Shown here: positions 52,536 through 61,312 of the stretch, in pieces | Position numbering within the stretch: the first letter of the stretch is position 1 | Layout: every line of letters begins with the position of its first letter | NCBI GenBank assembly: GCA_051881315.1 | Contig: JBJEPQ010000029.1 | Coordinates: 186,001-250,000 of the forward strand | Source: CAG-488 sp051881315 | GTDB taxonomy: Bacteria > Bacillota > Clostridia > Oscillospirales > Acutalibacteraceae | Reading direction: 5' to 3' | Length of the DNA stretch: 64,000 nt | Program-made: the position numbers and the translations under genes | The notes under the pieces: generated by a model | Databases searched by the model: none | Seen by the model: only the letters and a program-made list of their open reading frames with translations | What the model was told of the DNA's origin: nothing

Positions 52536-53714
52536 TTACTGATTGTTTACAATGATATCCTTGATGAACTGAGGACAGACAAGGTCGATCAGTCTTCCGA
52601 GGACGGTTGCGATAACGGGTGAGAAGAGATCCATGATGTAGAAATTGATCTTGAATGAGGAAACATCGTTGTAGGTTACAAGATGTGTGTCGTAATTCTT
52701 AACATCGTTTTCGTCGATCTCAAAAATTCTTGCCGAACGCTCGCCGCCTCTGCCGTAGGTGCTGAAGCCTGTTCCGCCGTTGTAGCCCATCTTGATGCCC
52801 TCGTCCGTAACACCGACAAAGTTGTTGACGTGATCGTGAGCGAAGAATGCGCCGATGATCTCGCCGTGCTCAAGCCATGCCTGATATTCGCCCGTATTAC
52901 CGTTTACGGATTCGGAGCAGGGAACCTCGCCGAGAACGCCGCTTTCAACCTTGTCGTTGAGCTTGTACCACTGACCGTCGTCGAGACCGAAGACGCAGTC
53001 CGTATGATCCGCGTTGAACGGAACCTTGTCAACAAACTGATAGATCTCCTTAACGGGAACGTGCTGGAAAACAAGTGACGGAACATAGTCGCCCGTTGCA
53101 GCCTTGAGAGCGTCACGGGTGTCCTTGTACCACTGTACCTGCTCGGGCTTGAGTCCCTCATAGCCTGTGAGAAGTCCTTCACCGGAGGCTTTGTTGTTCG
53201 AGTCCATAACATAGATGTTGAGGGGAACGCTTCTGCCGTCGGAAGATCTGACGGGCAGATAATATGTACCTACGTCGCATCCGTTATTTACGATAGCACA
53301 GTTTTCGTATGACTTGTAGACAGCCATCTGCTCCTCAAGCGGGAAGATATCCTCCCAGTCGTGGTCGTGGTTGCCGAAGGTTGCAACGAACGGAATACCG
53401 AAAGAGTTGATAACATCAAGACACTGTCTGAGACACTTCTCAAGCCGATCTCTTGTTGCACCGGGGAAGAAATCGGTCAGCAGATCGCCTGCCATAACGA
53501 TGAGGTCGGGCTTCTCTTGCTCGGCAATCTTCTTGAGATAGCTTGCCTGAAGAACGTCCTTGAGAATTACGTCCTGAGTGTCGTTGATCATCATGATCTT
53601 GAATTTTCCGTCGGAGTTAAATTTTACAGCCGAGCTTGTGTCAACCGCAAAGGTCGGAACAACAAGAAGGGCGATCATAACAACCGAAAGAAGTATGCTT
53701 ATTACCTTTTTCAT
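52536..53714 (-). CDS. Secreted metallophosphoesterase
   Basis: 392 residues with a signal peptide (MKKVISILLSVVMIALLVVPTFA). The calcineurin-like fold has MINDTQD at 42-48, VMAGDLL, TFGNHDHD, FQHVPV and FFAHDHVN as the successive metal-ligand motifs. The first motif is D-x-Q rather than D-x-H. A hydrophobic C-terminal helix-like tail may aid surface retention. Related to DCR2/YvnB-like phosphatases; substrate unknown. The start at 53714 follows TGGAGG. Confidence 0.88.
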   Translation of the reverse strand: MKKVISILLSVVMIALLVVPTFAVDTSSAVKFNSDGKFKIMMINDTQDVILKDVLQASYLKKIAEQEKPDLIVMAGDLLTDFFPGATRDRLEKCLRQCLDVINSFGIPFVATFGNHDHDWEDIFPLEEQMAVYKSYENCAIVNNGCDVGTYYLPVRSSDGRSVPLNIYVMDSNNKASGEGLLTGYEGLKPEQVQWYKDTRDALKAATGDYVPSLVFQHVPVKEIYQFVDKVPFNADHTDCVFGLDDGQWYKLNDKVESGVLGEVPCSESVNGNTGEYQAWLEHGEIIGAFFAHDHVNNFVGVTDEGIKMGYNGGTGFSTYGRGGERSARIFEIDENDVKNYDTHLVTYNDVSSFKINFYIMDLFSPVIATVLGRLIDLVCPQFIKDIIVNNQ

Positions 53715-53744
53715 TGAATATACCTCCATTGTATTTGTAGCTTA

Positions 53745-53773
53745 ATTATACACCAAGGAAAAAGCAAAGTCAA
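53745..53773 (-). promoter_or_regulatory. Promoter of metallophosphoesterase
   Basis: On the minus strand, TTGACT, 17 bp, TATAAT. Confidence 0.8.
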
Positions 53774-53905
53774 CAGAAAGGTGGTTATATACAGCGATTA
53801 TTTTGTTTAATTAACAAATAAATCCGCATTGATATACAAAATTTTGGGAATAATATGTAATAATTTAATGCAAACTCAGACAAAAAACAGAATTTGTTAA
53901 AAAAT

Positions 53906-53927
53906 AGACAATGTATACATATTGTCT
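53906..53927 (+). promoter_or_regulatory. Inverted repeat upstream of radical SAM gene (candidate operator)
   Basis: AGACAAT and ATTGTCT flank GTATACAT, a 22-bp imperfectly spaced palindrome, 20 bp ahead of the candidate -35. The rest of the AT-rich spacer 53774-54009 shows nothing else recognisable. Confidence 0.45.
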
Positions 53928-53946
53928 TTTAATTTGATTTTATTTG

Positions 53947-53975
53947 TTGACTTTATGTCGAAAATATGAGAAAAT
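53947..53975 (+). promoter_or_regulatory. Candidate promoter of radical SAM gene
   Basis: TTGACT, 17 bp, GAAAAT preceded by TATGA; a weak -10 rescued by the extended motif. Confidence 0.45.
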
Positions 53976-54009
53976 ATAAATCAATTTAAGTTATGAGGTA
54001 AAACGTATT

Positions 54010-55440
54010 ATGATAAAAGAAAATCTTCAGCGTGCCGGAGTGGGCTTCCTTTTAGACAGACTTCTTCGGTATGTTGACAAAAACCCGAGAAAGAATATCC
54101 TCAAGCTGATTGATCTTGCAGAGAAGTATGCAGGAAATACTTTTCCGAAAAAGACATTTGTAAATTTCCGTAAGGCGATCAATGACGATGACAACGTGTG
54201 GTTTACCTATGCGATGAATTGGCTCAACGATGTTGACAGGGATTATCTCAAGAAGATGTTTCTTTCCTTTGTCCTCGGCGCAGGTCTTTACGGAACAAAG
54301 GCTGTAAGGGCAAACCGTGAGAAGTACAAGTGCAATATCCCGTGGCTGATGCTCATTGACCCGACGAGTGCCTGCAATATGAACTGCAAGGGCTGTTGGG
54401 CGGCGGAGTACGGTCACAAGCTCAATCTGACCTATGACGAGCTTGACAGCGTTGTCAATCAGGGCATTGAGCTGGGAACACATCTTTATATGTTTACGGG
54501 CGGCGAGCCGCTTATCCGCAAGGACGACATTCTCCGTCTTTGTCGTGAGCATAAGAACTGCACCTTCCTTGCATACACCAACGCAACTCTTGTGGATCAG
54601 AAATTCTGCGAGGATATGAAAGAGGTCGGAAACCTCACGCTTGCTATCAGCATTGAGGGCTCGGAGGAGACTAACGACTCACGCAGGGGAGAGGGCGCAT
54701 ATGCGAGAACGATGAAAGCCCTTGACCTGCTCAAAAAGAACAAGTGCATTTACGGCCTTTCGATCTGCTACACATCGCAGAATGTTGAAAAGGTTACGAG
54801 CGACGAATTTATTGACCTTATGATTGAAAAGGGTGCGAAGTTTGCCCTTTATTTCAACTATATGCCTGTCGGTACGGGCGCTGTTGAGGAGCTTATTCCC
54901 ACTCCGGAGCAGAGAACTCATATGTACTATTGGCTCAAAAAGATGAGAAACGGCAAGACCGGCAAGCCGCTGTTTGTTATGGACTTCCAGGACGACGGCG
55001 AATATGTCGGCGGCTGTATCGCAGGCGGCAGGAACTATTTCCACATCAACTCGGCAGGCGATATCGAGCCTTGCGTTTTCATTCATTTTTCGGATTCCAA
55101 TATCAGGACGCATACCATTCTTGAGGCGCTGAAAAATCCTCTGTTTATGAGCTATTATCACAATCAGCCTTTCAATGAAAACCACCTGCGTCCGTGTCCG
55201 ATGCTTGAAAATCCCGAATATCTCAGAAAGATGATAAAGCAGACGGGAGCAAAATCCACCGACCTTGAAAATCAGGAGGGCGTTGAGCATCTCTGTGCCA
55301 AGTGCGACAAGTTTGCCGCCGCATGGAAAGAGCAGGCGGACAAGCTCTGGGCGGAGAACAAGCATCCGAATCCCAAAACGCAGTATTACCGTGACACCGA
55401 GCAGGCTATGAAAGAAAAGCTTGACGATCTTGTTAGATGA
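54010..55440 (+). CDS. Radical SAM protein with SPASM-like C-terminal cysteines
   Basis: 476 residues. A helical N-terminal extension of about 110 residues precedes the radical SAM barrel, whose cluster motif is SACNMNCKGC (CxxxCxxC, near 122-130), followed by FTGGEPLIRKDD. The C-terminal part holds extra cysteines (GGCIAGG, GDIEPCVF with the GX4C signature, RPCPM, HLCAKC), suggesting one or two auxiliary Fe-S clusters as in SPASM maturases. No obvious precursor peptide lies nearby. Substrate unknown. Monocistronic, ending in a strong terminator. Confidence 0.9.
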   Translation: MIKENLQRAGVGFLLDRLLRYVDKNPRKNILKLIDLAEKYAGNTFPKKTFVNFRKAINDDDNVWFTYAMNWLNDVDRDYLKKMFLSFVLGAGLYGTKAVRANREKYKCNIPWLMLIDPTSACNMNCKGCWAAEYGHKLNLTYDELDSVVNQGIELGTHLYMFTGGEPLIRKDDILRLCREHKNCTFLAYTNATLVDQKFCEDMKEVGNLTLAISIEGSEETNDSRRGEGAYARTMKALDLLKKNKCIYGLSICYTSQNVEKVTSDEFIDLMIEKGAKFALYFNYMPVGTGAVEELIPTPEQRTHMYYWLKKMRNGKTGKPLFVMDFQDDGEYVGGCIAGGRNYFHINSAGDIEPCVFIHFSDSNIRTHTILEALKNPLFMSYYHNQPFNENHLRPCPMLENPEYLRKMIKQTGAKSTDLENQEGVEHLCAKCDKFAAAWKEQADKLWAENKHPNPKTQYYRDTEQAMKEKLDDLVR

Positions 55441-55444
55441 ATAT

Positions 55445-55477
55445 AAAAAATCGTCCGTCGAAAGCGGACGATTTTTT
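55445..55477. terminator. Strong bidirectional terminator
   Basis: A 13-bp perfect stem (AAAAAATCGTCCG with CGGACGATTTTTT) with a 7-nt loop, between convergent radical SAM and trpS genes. Confidence 0.92.
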
Positions 55478-55490
55478 TATTATATTCAGT

Positions 55491-56498
55491 TTATCTGATC
55501 TGCCAGAAACCGACCTTTTTCATAACCTTTGACAAGGTCTTGCTGGCTATATAGGAGGCTCTCTCTGCGCCCTTCTTGGCACAGCTTTCGATGAAAGCCT
55601 TGTCCTTCATTATCTCGTTGAATTTATCCTGAACAGGCTTCACGTCGGCAATAACGCTCTCGGCAACAGCCTTTTTGAAATCGCCGTAGCCCTTGCCGTC
55701 AAATTCGGCTTCGATCTCATCAAAGCTTTTGCCCGTACAGCAGGAATAGATACCCATGAGATTGTTTATTCCGTCCTTGCCGTCCGCATAGCGTACCTTG
55801 GCTTCGGAGTCCGTGACAGCCGACTTAAACTTACGCATAATATCATCGGGTGTGTCGAGGACGAAAACAGACGCCTTGGGATTTGCGTCCGATTTCGACA
55901 TCTTCTTTGTCGGATCCTGGAGCGACATTACCTTAGCTCCCGTCTTGCCGATATACGGCTTAGGCACGGTAAAGGTCGGAGAATAAATTCCGTTGAAACG
56001 CTCGGCAATGTCACGGGCGATCTCAAGGTGCTGTTTCTGATCCGCACCGACGGGAACATAGTCCGCCTGATACAGAAGAATATCCGCCGCCATAAGCGTA
56101 GGATAGGCAAAAAGTCCGACGTTTACATTGTCGGCATGCTTTGCGGATTTATCCTTGAACTGAGTCATTCTCGCCGCCTCGCCGAACTGCGTGTAGCAGT
56201 TGAGGATCCAGCCGAGCTGGCTGTGCTGGGGAACGTGCGACTGAACAAAAATTATATTCTTTTCGGGATCAAGTCCGAGAGCAATCATCAAAGCGTACAT
56301 CTCAAGCGACTGCTTTCTGAGCTTTGCAGGCTCCTGGCGGACGGTAATTGCGTGAAGATCGGCAACGGCAAAGATGCAGTCGTTGTCTGTGCTCATCTGC
56401 GCCCAGTTTTTAAGTGCGCCGAGGTAGTTTCCGAGGGTTGGAACGGAAGTCGGCTGAATCATACTCAGCACACGGTCTTTTTTCTCTGTATTCTCCAT
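55491..56498 (-). CDS. trpS: Tryptophan--tRNA ligase
   Basis: Class Ic synthetase charging tRNA-Trp, 335 residues, normal length. The HIGH-equivalent region is PTSVPTLGNYLGAL (TLGNYLG) and the KMSKS loop is KKMSKSDANP near 193. Start ATG at 56498 after TTGGAG; the more distal in-frame start at 56507 lacks a site. No T-box was found upstream, unlike pheST. Confidence 0.96.
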   Translation of the reverse strand: MENTEKKDRVLSMIQPTSVPTLGNYLGALKNWAQMSTDNDCIFAVADLHAITVRQEPAKLRKQSLEMYALMIALGLDPEKNIIFVQSHVPQHSQLGWILNCYTQFGEAARMTQFKDKSAKHADNVNVGLFAYPTLMAADILLYQADYVPVGADQKQHLEIARDIAERFNGIYSPTFTVPKPYIGKTGAKVMSLQDPTKKMSKSDANPKASVFVLDTPDDIMRKFKSAVTDSEAKVRYADGKDGINNLMGIYSCCTGKSFDEIEAEFDGKGYGDFKKAVAESVIADVKPVQDKFNEIMKDKAFIESCAKKGAERASYIASKTLSKVMKKVGFWQIR

Positions 56499-56528
56499 TA
56501 TTATCACTCCAAAATCAAGCTGTTTTAT

Positions 56529-56557
56529 ATTGTATCATAAAAATCCCGTGTTGTAAA
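56529..56557 (-). promoter_or_regulatory. Promoter of trpS
   Basis: On the minus strand, TTTACA, 17 bp, TACAAT with TGA before the -10. Its -35 overlaps that of the divergent promoter. Confidence 0.7.
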
Positions 56558-56579
56558 TCATTATTATTTGTGTTACAAT
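56551..56579 (+). promoter_or_regulatory. Promoter of HAD phosphatase
   Basis: TTGTAA, 17 bp, TACAAT. Its -35 is on the same 7 bp as the trpS -35. Confidence 0.65.
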
Positions 56580-56605
56580 AATCGGGTATGAACGGAGGCG
56601 TAATT

Positions 56606-57265
56606 ATGGCAAATTTTGATGCGGTTCTTTTTGATTTTGACGGAACTGTCGCCGACACGGGCGAGGGTGTTTTCTTCTGCGTCCGTCATGCGATTGACGT
56701 ACACGGACTTGAACAGCCGAGCGATGAGGAAATCCGTAAATTCATCGGTCCGCCGATGACGGTCAGCTTCCACACGCTGTATCCTTGGCTTACGGACGAC
56801 GATGTGGAATCGCTGATGGTGAGCTACCGTGAAAAGTATGCCGAAACGGGACTGTATAAATATTATCTTTATGACGGTATGACCGAGCTTTTGCAAAAGC
56901 TCAAAGCGAACGGCGTTAAAACTGCCGTTGCAAGCTCCAAGCCGCAGGAGGCTCTGACAGAAATAATTAAGGTCAGCGGAATTGATAAATATTTTGACTG
57001 CATTGTCGGTGCGGACAAAAGATATAAGGATTCCGACAAGGCAATGATAGTCAATTCGGCGATCGAGAAAACGGGTGTGACCGACAGGTCGAGGATACTG
57101 ATGGTCGGCGACAGGAAGTTTGATATTGTCGGCGCACACAAGGCAGGCATTGTCTGTGCCGCAGTGCTTTTCGGCTACGGAAGCCGTGAGGAATTTGTTG
57201 AATATAAGGCTGACTACATTGTCGAGAGCTGTGAAGAAATTGCAGATATTGTTTTCGGAAGATAA
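56606..57265 (+). CDS. HAD-superfamily hydrolase (phosphoglycolate phosphatase-like)
   Basis: A 219-residue phosphatase. Motif I is LFDFDGTVADTG (Asp nucleophile and acid/base Asp), motif II is VASSKP, motif III Lys is near DKAMIVN, and motif IV is MVGDRKFDIVGA. A helical cap lies between I and II. The start at 56606 follows GGAGGCG. Substrate might be 2-phosphoglycolate, pyrophosphate or a nucleotide; this subfamily cannot be separated by eye. Confidence 0.92.
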   Translation: MANFDAVLFDFDGTVADTGEGVFFCVRHAIDVHGLEQPSDEEIRKFIGPPMTVSFHTLYPWLTDDDVESLMVSYREKYAETGLYKYYLYDGMTELLQKLKANGVKTAVASSKPQEALTEIIKVSGIDKYFDCIVGADKRYKDSDKAMIVNSAIEKTGVTDRSRILMVGDRKFDIVGAHKAGIVCAAVLFGYGSREEFVEYKADYIVESCEEIADIVFGR

Positions 57266-57272
57266 CACACTC

Positions 57273-57301
57273 TTGACAAAAATGTGCGTATAAGGTAATC
57301 T
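57273..57301 (+). promoter_or_regulatory. Candidate promoter of lipoprotein gene
   Basis: TTGACA, 17 bp, TAATCT. Confidence 0.55.
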
Positions 57302-57320
57302 TATTGATGGTGATTATTAA

Positions 57321-58097
57321 ATGAAAGAGTATATAATGAAAATCATATCTGCGGCAACAGCGGTATGCATATTATTTTCACTCTCTGCGTGCGGAAACAA
57401 AACGCCCTCTCCCGAACAGGAGGAGGAACCGACTTTTGAGAAATCCGCAACGTCTCAGACGGTGAAGATAGCTTCAATACCGACGGATGAAACCGAGCTT
57501 GCGGATATGCTCAATGCGGCTGTCAATTATGTAGATCAGTATTGTTATAAATATAAAAAGACGGTAAAATGCGATGCGAGCGTTGACAGCGTCGGTTCGC
57601 TTTCATCGGTTTCAAATGTTTCCGATGCTTTCGCTTCCGTGTTCGGGGAAAAAGATATCTCCGCCGAATACGATTATAATACGGACAGTAAGCTTTTCGC
57701 AAACAACTTTGTCAAAGGCCCGATAGATAAGGAATACATTTCCTCAATCAGCGCAAAGCAGGAGGATAACCTTGTTGTTCTCACTGCCGAGCTTAATCCG
57801 GAAAGTGATCCCACCGACGAGAGCGGAATACTCAATAAGCTCGGCGGAGACTATATCAGCGCCGCAAAGGTGACTGCATCGCTTGGAGAATTTAAGTCCA
57901 CGGCGTCCTCGGTCAGCGTTTCTGCGGACGGAATAAGCATTACGGCAAGGATAAGCGTTGATGACTCAAGCCTGAAGTCTATGACGGTCAGCTATACCGA
58001 GCGTTTCAACCTTTCGGGAGTAACCCTTGTCAAAATAAAGGGCGGTGCGGTCAGCGGATCGGCAAAAACCGTTGTTGAATACACAAATTTCGGATAA
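57321..58097 (+). CDS. Putative lipoprotein, unknown function
   Basis: 258 residues. The N-terminus is a lipoprotein signal ending in the lipobox LSAC (Cys near 23), followed by a Pro/Glu-rich linker. The remainder is Ser/Asp-rich with beta-strand character and no recognised domain. The start is 57321 or the in-frame ATG at 57336 (MKIIS), which gives a more usual signal length. It sits ahead of a second secreted protein of unknown role, but a weak promoter-like sequence separates them. Confidence 0.78.
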   Translation: MKEYIMKIISAATAVCILFSLSACGNKTPSPEQEEEPTFEKSATSQTVKIASIPTDETELADMLNAAVNYVDQYCYKYKKTVKCDASVDSVGSLSSVSNVSDAFASVFGEKDISAEYDYNTDSKLFANNFVKGPIDKEYISSISAKQEDNLVVLTAELNPESDPTDESGILNKLGGDYISAAKVTASLGEFKSTASSVSVSADGISITARISVDDSSLKSMTVSYTERFNLSGVTLVKIKGGAVSGSAKTVVEYTNFG

Positions 58098-58163
58098 AAC
58101 AGTAGAAATTTTCATCAGAGTATGATAGAATAAAAATATATCTTATGGGAGAGTGTGAAAACC

Positions 58164-59144
58164 ATGAACAGAAGCTGGAAAAAATTTACAGTAATTGTTT
58201 CGGTAATGCTTGCCGTAATTATCTGCTGCACGGCATGGAACGTTGCTTTGGATAAAATTACGGGCAGTATTGAGCCTGAAACAAACGTTTCGGATAATAA
58301 CTATTCCGATACCGGCAATCAGGTCAATGCCGGTACCAATAATCAGGGCGTTGCGCAGAACGGAACAACTGTCACGAACGTAAACGGACAGACGGTCACT
58401 CAGCAGAACGGTACTGTCGCTAACAATAACAGCGGAGCAAGCAACAACGGCGGCGCAAATAATTCCGCTCAGCCTCAGGCGTCAACCGTGCTCGGATATA
58501 ACAAAAATCAGATTGTTGCATATTATAACACTTGCCTCAAAAGCTCTTATTCTCAGCCAAGAATGACCGACAGAAAAACCGAGCAGGTTAAAATCACTGT
58601 TAAGTCCGTAAAGTTTAACGATGGTGGAACAAACAGTACTGTTACTTCTTTGGCTAATAAAATTGCTTCGAGTAATCAGAAACAGACCGAGGAATCGAAG
58701 AGCTTTACTAATGGCAGAGCTTCCGACGGTACGGCGGCAAGTACCTATGTTCTTCCTACTAATCTTTCTGCAAGTGGAGTAAAGAAAGCAGAAATTACAC
58801 AGAATGGAAGAGGATATCAAGTTAAAATAACTCTTGTTTCAGAAACCTGCGGTCACACTTCAAAACCGCCCTACAATGCCTCCTGCGCATGGCCGCTTGA
58901 CATCAACGAGGTTACAGGCGCATTGAACGGCTTTGCCGAAATCACACAAGCTGAGTTCAAATATCCCGGCACAACCCTCACGGCTAACATCGACGCCGCA
59001 GGCAGAGTGAGCTTCGTTCGTGTTGATATGCCTCTTACCGTTACGGATGGTACAGGTGTTATAACTGCCGCCCTATTTAATGGTAATAAAATTATTGCCT
59101 CCGCTGGAGGCGAATGGATTTGTACCCACACAATGTCTTTCTGA
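58164..59144 (+). CDS. Secreted or membrane-anchored protein with Asn/Gly/Gln-rich linker
   Basis: 326 residues. One N-terminal hydrophobic segment (FTVIVSVMLAVIICCTAWNVAL) is followed by a low-complexity Asn/Gly/Thr/Gln linker to about 110 and a C-terminal globular domain with a pair of cysteines (SETCGHTS, NASCAWPL). Start ATG at 58164, with GGGAGAG at good spacing; GTG at 58155 is too close. The codons of the middle third are more AT-rich than the flanks. No family recognised. Ends in a strong terminator. Confidence 0.8.
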   Translation: MNRSWKKFTVIVSVMLAVIICCTAWNVALDKITGSIEPETNVSDNNYSDTGNQVNAGTNNQGVAQNGTTVTNVNGQTVTQQNGTVANNNSGASNNGGANNSAQPQASTVLGYNKNQIVAYYNTCLKSSYSQPRMTDRKTEQVKITVKSVKFNDGGTNSTVTSLANKIASSNQKQTEESKSFTNGRASDGTAASTYVLPTNLSASGVKKAEITQNGRGYQVKITLVSETCGHTSKPPYNASCAWPLDINEVTGALNGFAEITQAEFKYPGTTLTANIDAAGRVSFVRVDMPLTVTDGTGVITAALFNGNKIIASAGGEWICTHTMSF

Positions 59145-59158
59145 TGATAAACTGCTCA

Positions 59159-59191
59159 AACCGACAGCTTTTTCGGGCTGTCGGTTTTTTT
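59159..59191 (+). terminator. Intrinsic terminator
   Basis: A 10-bp stem (AACCGACAGC with GCTGTCGGTT), 8-nt loop, then seven T. Confidence 0.92.
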
Positions 59192-59194
59192 ATA

Positions 59195-59223
59195 TTGACG
59201 GTTAGGCAAAAACAACGTATAAT
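59195..59223 (+). promoter_or_regulatory. Promoter of GPH permease
   Basis: TTGACG, 17 bp, TATAAT, starting just after the preceding terminator. Confidence 0.82.
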
Positions 59224-59252
59224 AAAATAAAAAGCGGCTCGGAGGAGATTAT

Positions 59253-60716
59253 ATGAGTATCAAGAGTATTCTTTCGCCCCCTGACTTTACGACCAAGCTC
59301 GGTGAACGTGTGAGCTACTGGTCTTACTTTGTCGGTCAGAACATCTTCTATAACGTTGTCACGACCTTTATGGCTACATACCTTATGATGAACGGCATTG
59401 ACCTCGGAAAGATCGCTGTTGTCACGCTGATCGTCAAGATCTGGGACGCCGTCAACGATCCGATGTTCGGCATAATATTTGACAAAATCAAGTTCAAAAA
59501 CGGTCAGAAATGTCTTCCGTGGCTCAGACTCTCCGTCGGTCTTGTTCCGATCACGACCGTTCTGCTCTTTATCATACCGAGCGGTATGGCTCAGTCAGGT
59601 AAGCTGATCTGGTTTATGATTGCCTATCTTCTCTGGGATTCGAGCTACACGGTCTGCGACGTGCCGATTTACAGTATGGTCACAACAATGACCGACAATA
59701 TCAACGAGCGTAACACGCTTATGTCGCTCGGCAGACTTTTCAGCGGCGCAGGAATGGGACTTTCGGGAATGCTCTGCACTCTCCTTGTCAGCGAGAAGGT
59801 CGGTCTCAGCTTCAGTCCGACCGTCATTCTTCTTTCTGTTTTCGGACTGCTGTTTATGATACCTCTCTGCTTTGCCGGTAAGGAAAGAAACTATCACGGT
59901 GAGCTTGAGGACGAGGCTTTCTCGATAAAGAGAATGTTGATGTATCTTGTTCACAACAAGTATCTGCTGATCTATTATCTCGGCTATCTATTCGCAAACG
60001 GACTTATGACGGGAAATGCGCTGTCCCTGTTTGTCTCATATTATCTTTTCGGCAGTGCAAATTTCAACATTATTCTCGGCATACTCAGCACTGTTCCGTC
60101 AATCGTCGTCGCCCTGCTTATTCCCGTTGTTTCCCAAAAGTTTGACAAGTTCAAGCTGTTTTTCATCTGCAACACCGTCGCCGCCGTTCTCGGACTTGTG
60201 ATGTACTTTATCGGCTGGCAGAATAAGCTTTTGTTCATCGTGCTGACGGTAATTCGCAGTCTTTTCACAAGCGTTACGGGCACGCTCGGCTTTATGTTCA
60301 CCCCCGACTGCGCCGAATACGGTCAATACAAAACAGGTGTGGACGCAAAGGGCATAACGTTCTCCATTCAGACATTTACTACAAAGATTGCCGCGGCGGT
60401 CGCTTCGTCGCTCGGTCTTGCGATCCTCGGCTTCTTTGACTGGACAAAGATCGAGGCGGAAAGCTTTGCCGATATAGAAAAGCTGAACATCGTGCAGAGC
60501 GCAACGGCTCTCAACGGACTGTGGGTAACATATATTCTTGTTCCGAGCATCGGACTTGCGATAACCTCGTTCATCTATCTGTTCTACCGTCTGCGAGACA
60601 AAGACGTTCAGATTATGGCAAAGTATAATGCCGGTGAGATCACAAGGGAGGAAGCTGAAAATCTCCTCCCGAAATCGCTCAGGTGCGGTTCATTACCCGA
60701 AACGGTAAGGAAATAA
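59253..60716 (+). CDS. GPH-family (MelB-like) sugar:cation symporter
   Basis: A 487-residue permease with about 12 transmembrane segments of the glycoside-pentoside-hexuronide:cation family. It shows KLGERVSYWSYFVGQNIFYNVV at the N-terminus, the cation-site helix VKIWDAVNDPMFG with conserved Asp, and PIYSMVTTMTDNINERNTL. A plausible importer of galactosides for the two cytoplasmic alpha-galactosidases, but the link is inference since it is not adjacent to them. Confidence 0.92.
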   Translation: MSIKSILSPPDFTTKLGERVSYWSYFVGQNIFYNVVTTFMATYLMMNGIDLGKIAVVTLIVKIWDAVNDPMFGIIFDKIKFKNGQKCLPWLRLSVGLVPITTVLLFIIPSGMAQSGKLIWFMIAYLLWDSSYTVCDVPIYSMVTTMTDNINERNTLMSLGRLFSGAGMGLSGMLCTLLVSEKVGLSFSPTVILLSVFGLLFMIPLCFAGKERNYHGELEDEAFSIKRMLMYLVHNKYLLIYYLGYLFANGLMTGNALSLFVSYYLFGSANFNIILGILSTVPSIVVALLIPVVSQKFDKFKLFFICNTVAAVLGLVMYFIGWQNKLLFIVLTVIRSLFTSVTGTLGFMFTPDCAEYGQYKTGVDAKGITFSIQTFTTKIAAAVASSLGLAILGFFDWTKIEAESFADIEKLNIVQSATALNGLWVTYILVPSIGLAITSFIYLFYRLRDKDVQIMAKYNAGEITREEAENLLPKSLRCGSLPETVRK

Positions 60717-60721
60717 AAAAT

Positions 60722-60761
60722 GCGGTATCAATCTCGTTCTGAGAATGATACCGCTTAATTT
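60722..60761. terminator. Bidirectional terminator
   Basis: The stem GCGGTATCA...TGATACCGC with an inner near-match, flanked by an A-run and a T-rich run, between convergent genes. Confidence 0.75.
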
Positions 60762-61184
60762 TTATTTGGTGAAGCTTTCCATACAAGTCCGAATTTCCTT
60801 AAAGGCTTTCAGAGCGTTGGCAGGAAGCATCTGTTTGCTCGATATTTTATACGCTTTCGGCTCGCCGTCCTCGGACACAACGATACGAACGATCGTGATT
60901 TCCTCATCATTGACAAGGACGGGTTTTTCCGCCCTCGCCGACCAGCGCAACATTCTGTATCGGTCAACAATTCTTGCAACTTCATCAAAAATTTCCGTTC
61001 CGATGTCATAATACTTTTCACGCTCAAAGGTCGCCTGATTGACAACGTTTGAAACGGCAAGCTCGGCGGTGCTTTCACCTGTCTTTGAAGCTCTGAGCGA
61101 ATATGCTCCGCCGTCAATTCCGCCGCTGACGGTGTATTCGCACTTGATTATTTCGCCCTTGCGTTCGGTTCTGAATTCTGCCAC
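60762..61184 (-). CDS. Conserved hypothetical protein
   Basis: 140 residues, soluble, no signal peptide. The N-terminal half is beta-rich (VSGGIDGGAYSLRASKTGESTAELAVSN), followed by a helix and a strand-rich C-terminus (ITIVRIVVSEDGEPKAYKISSKQ). GTG at 61184 is preferred because GGGAGTG lies 8 nt upstream; the alternative at 61202 lacks a site. I do not recognise a family. It is convergent with the GPH permease. Confidence 0.75.
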   Translation of the reverse strand: MAEFRTERKGEIIKCEYTVSGGIDGGAYSLRASKTGESTAELAVSNVVNQATFEREKYYDIGTEIFDEVARIVDRYRMLRWSARAEKPVLVNDEEITIVRIVVSEDGEPKAYKISSKQMLPANALKAFKEIRTCMESFTK

Positions 61185-61219
61185 AGTAATCACTCCCGTC
61201 AAAATATTATTACAATTTT

Positions 61220-61248
61220 ATTCTATCAAAATCGGAAATAAAACGCAA
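61220..61248 (-). promoter_or_regulatory. Candidate promoter of the hypothetical gene
   Basis: On the minus strand, TTGCGT, 17 bp, TAGAAT with extended TGA. Confidence 0.5.
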
Positions 61249-61312
61249 CGCATATGGATTGATTAGGTGTAAAAAAACCGTGTGCTTTTTTGTTGCTAAT
61301 GACGAATTGGAT

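Noticed and set aside
53868..53902. MQTQTKNRIC mini-ORF ahead of the radical SAM gene, considered as a precursor peptide
   Set aside because: It has no ribosome-binding site and lies upstream of the candidate promoter.
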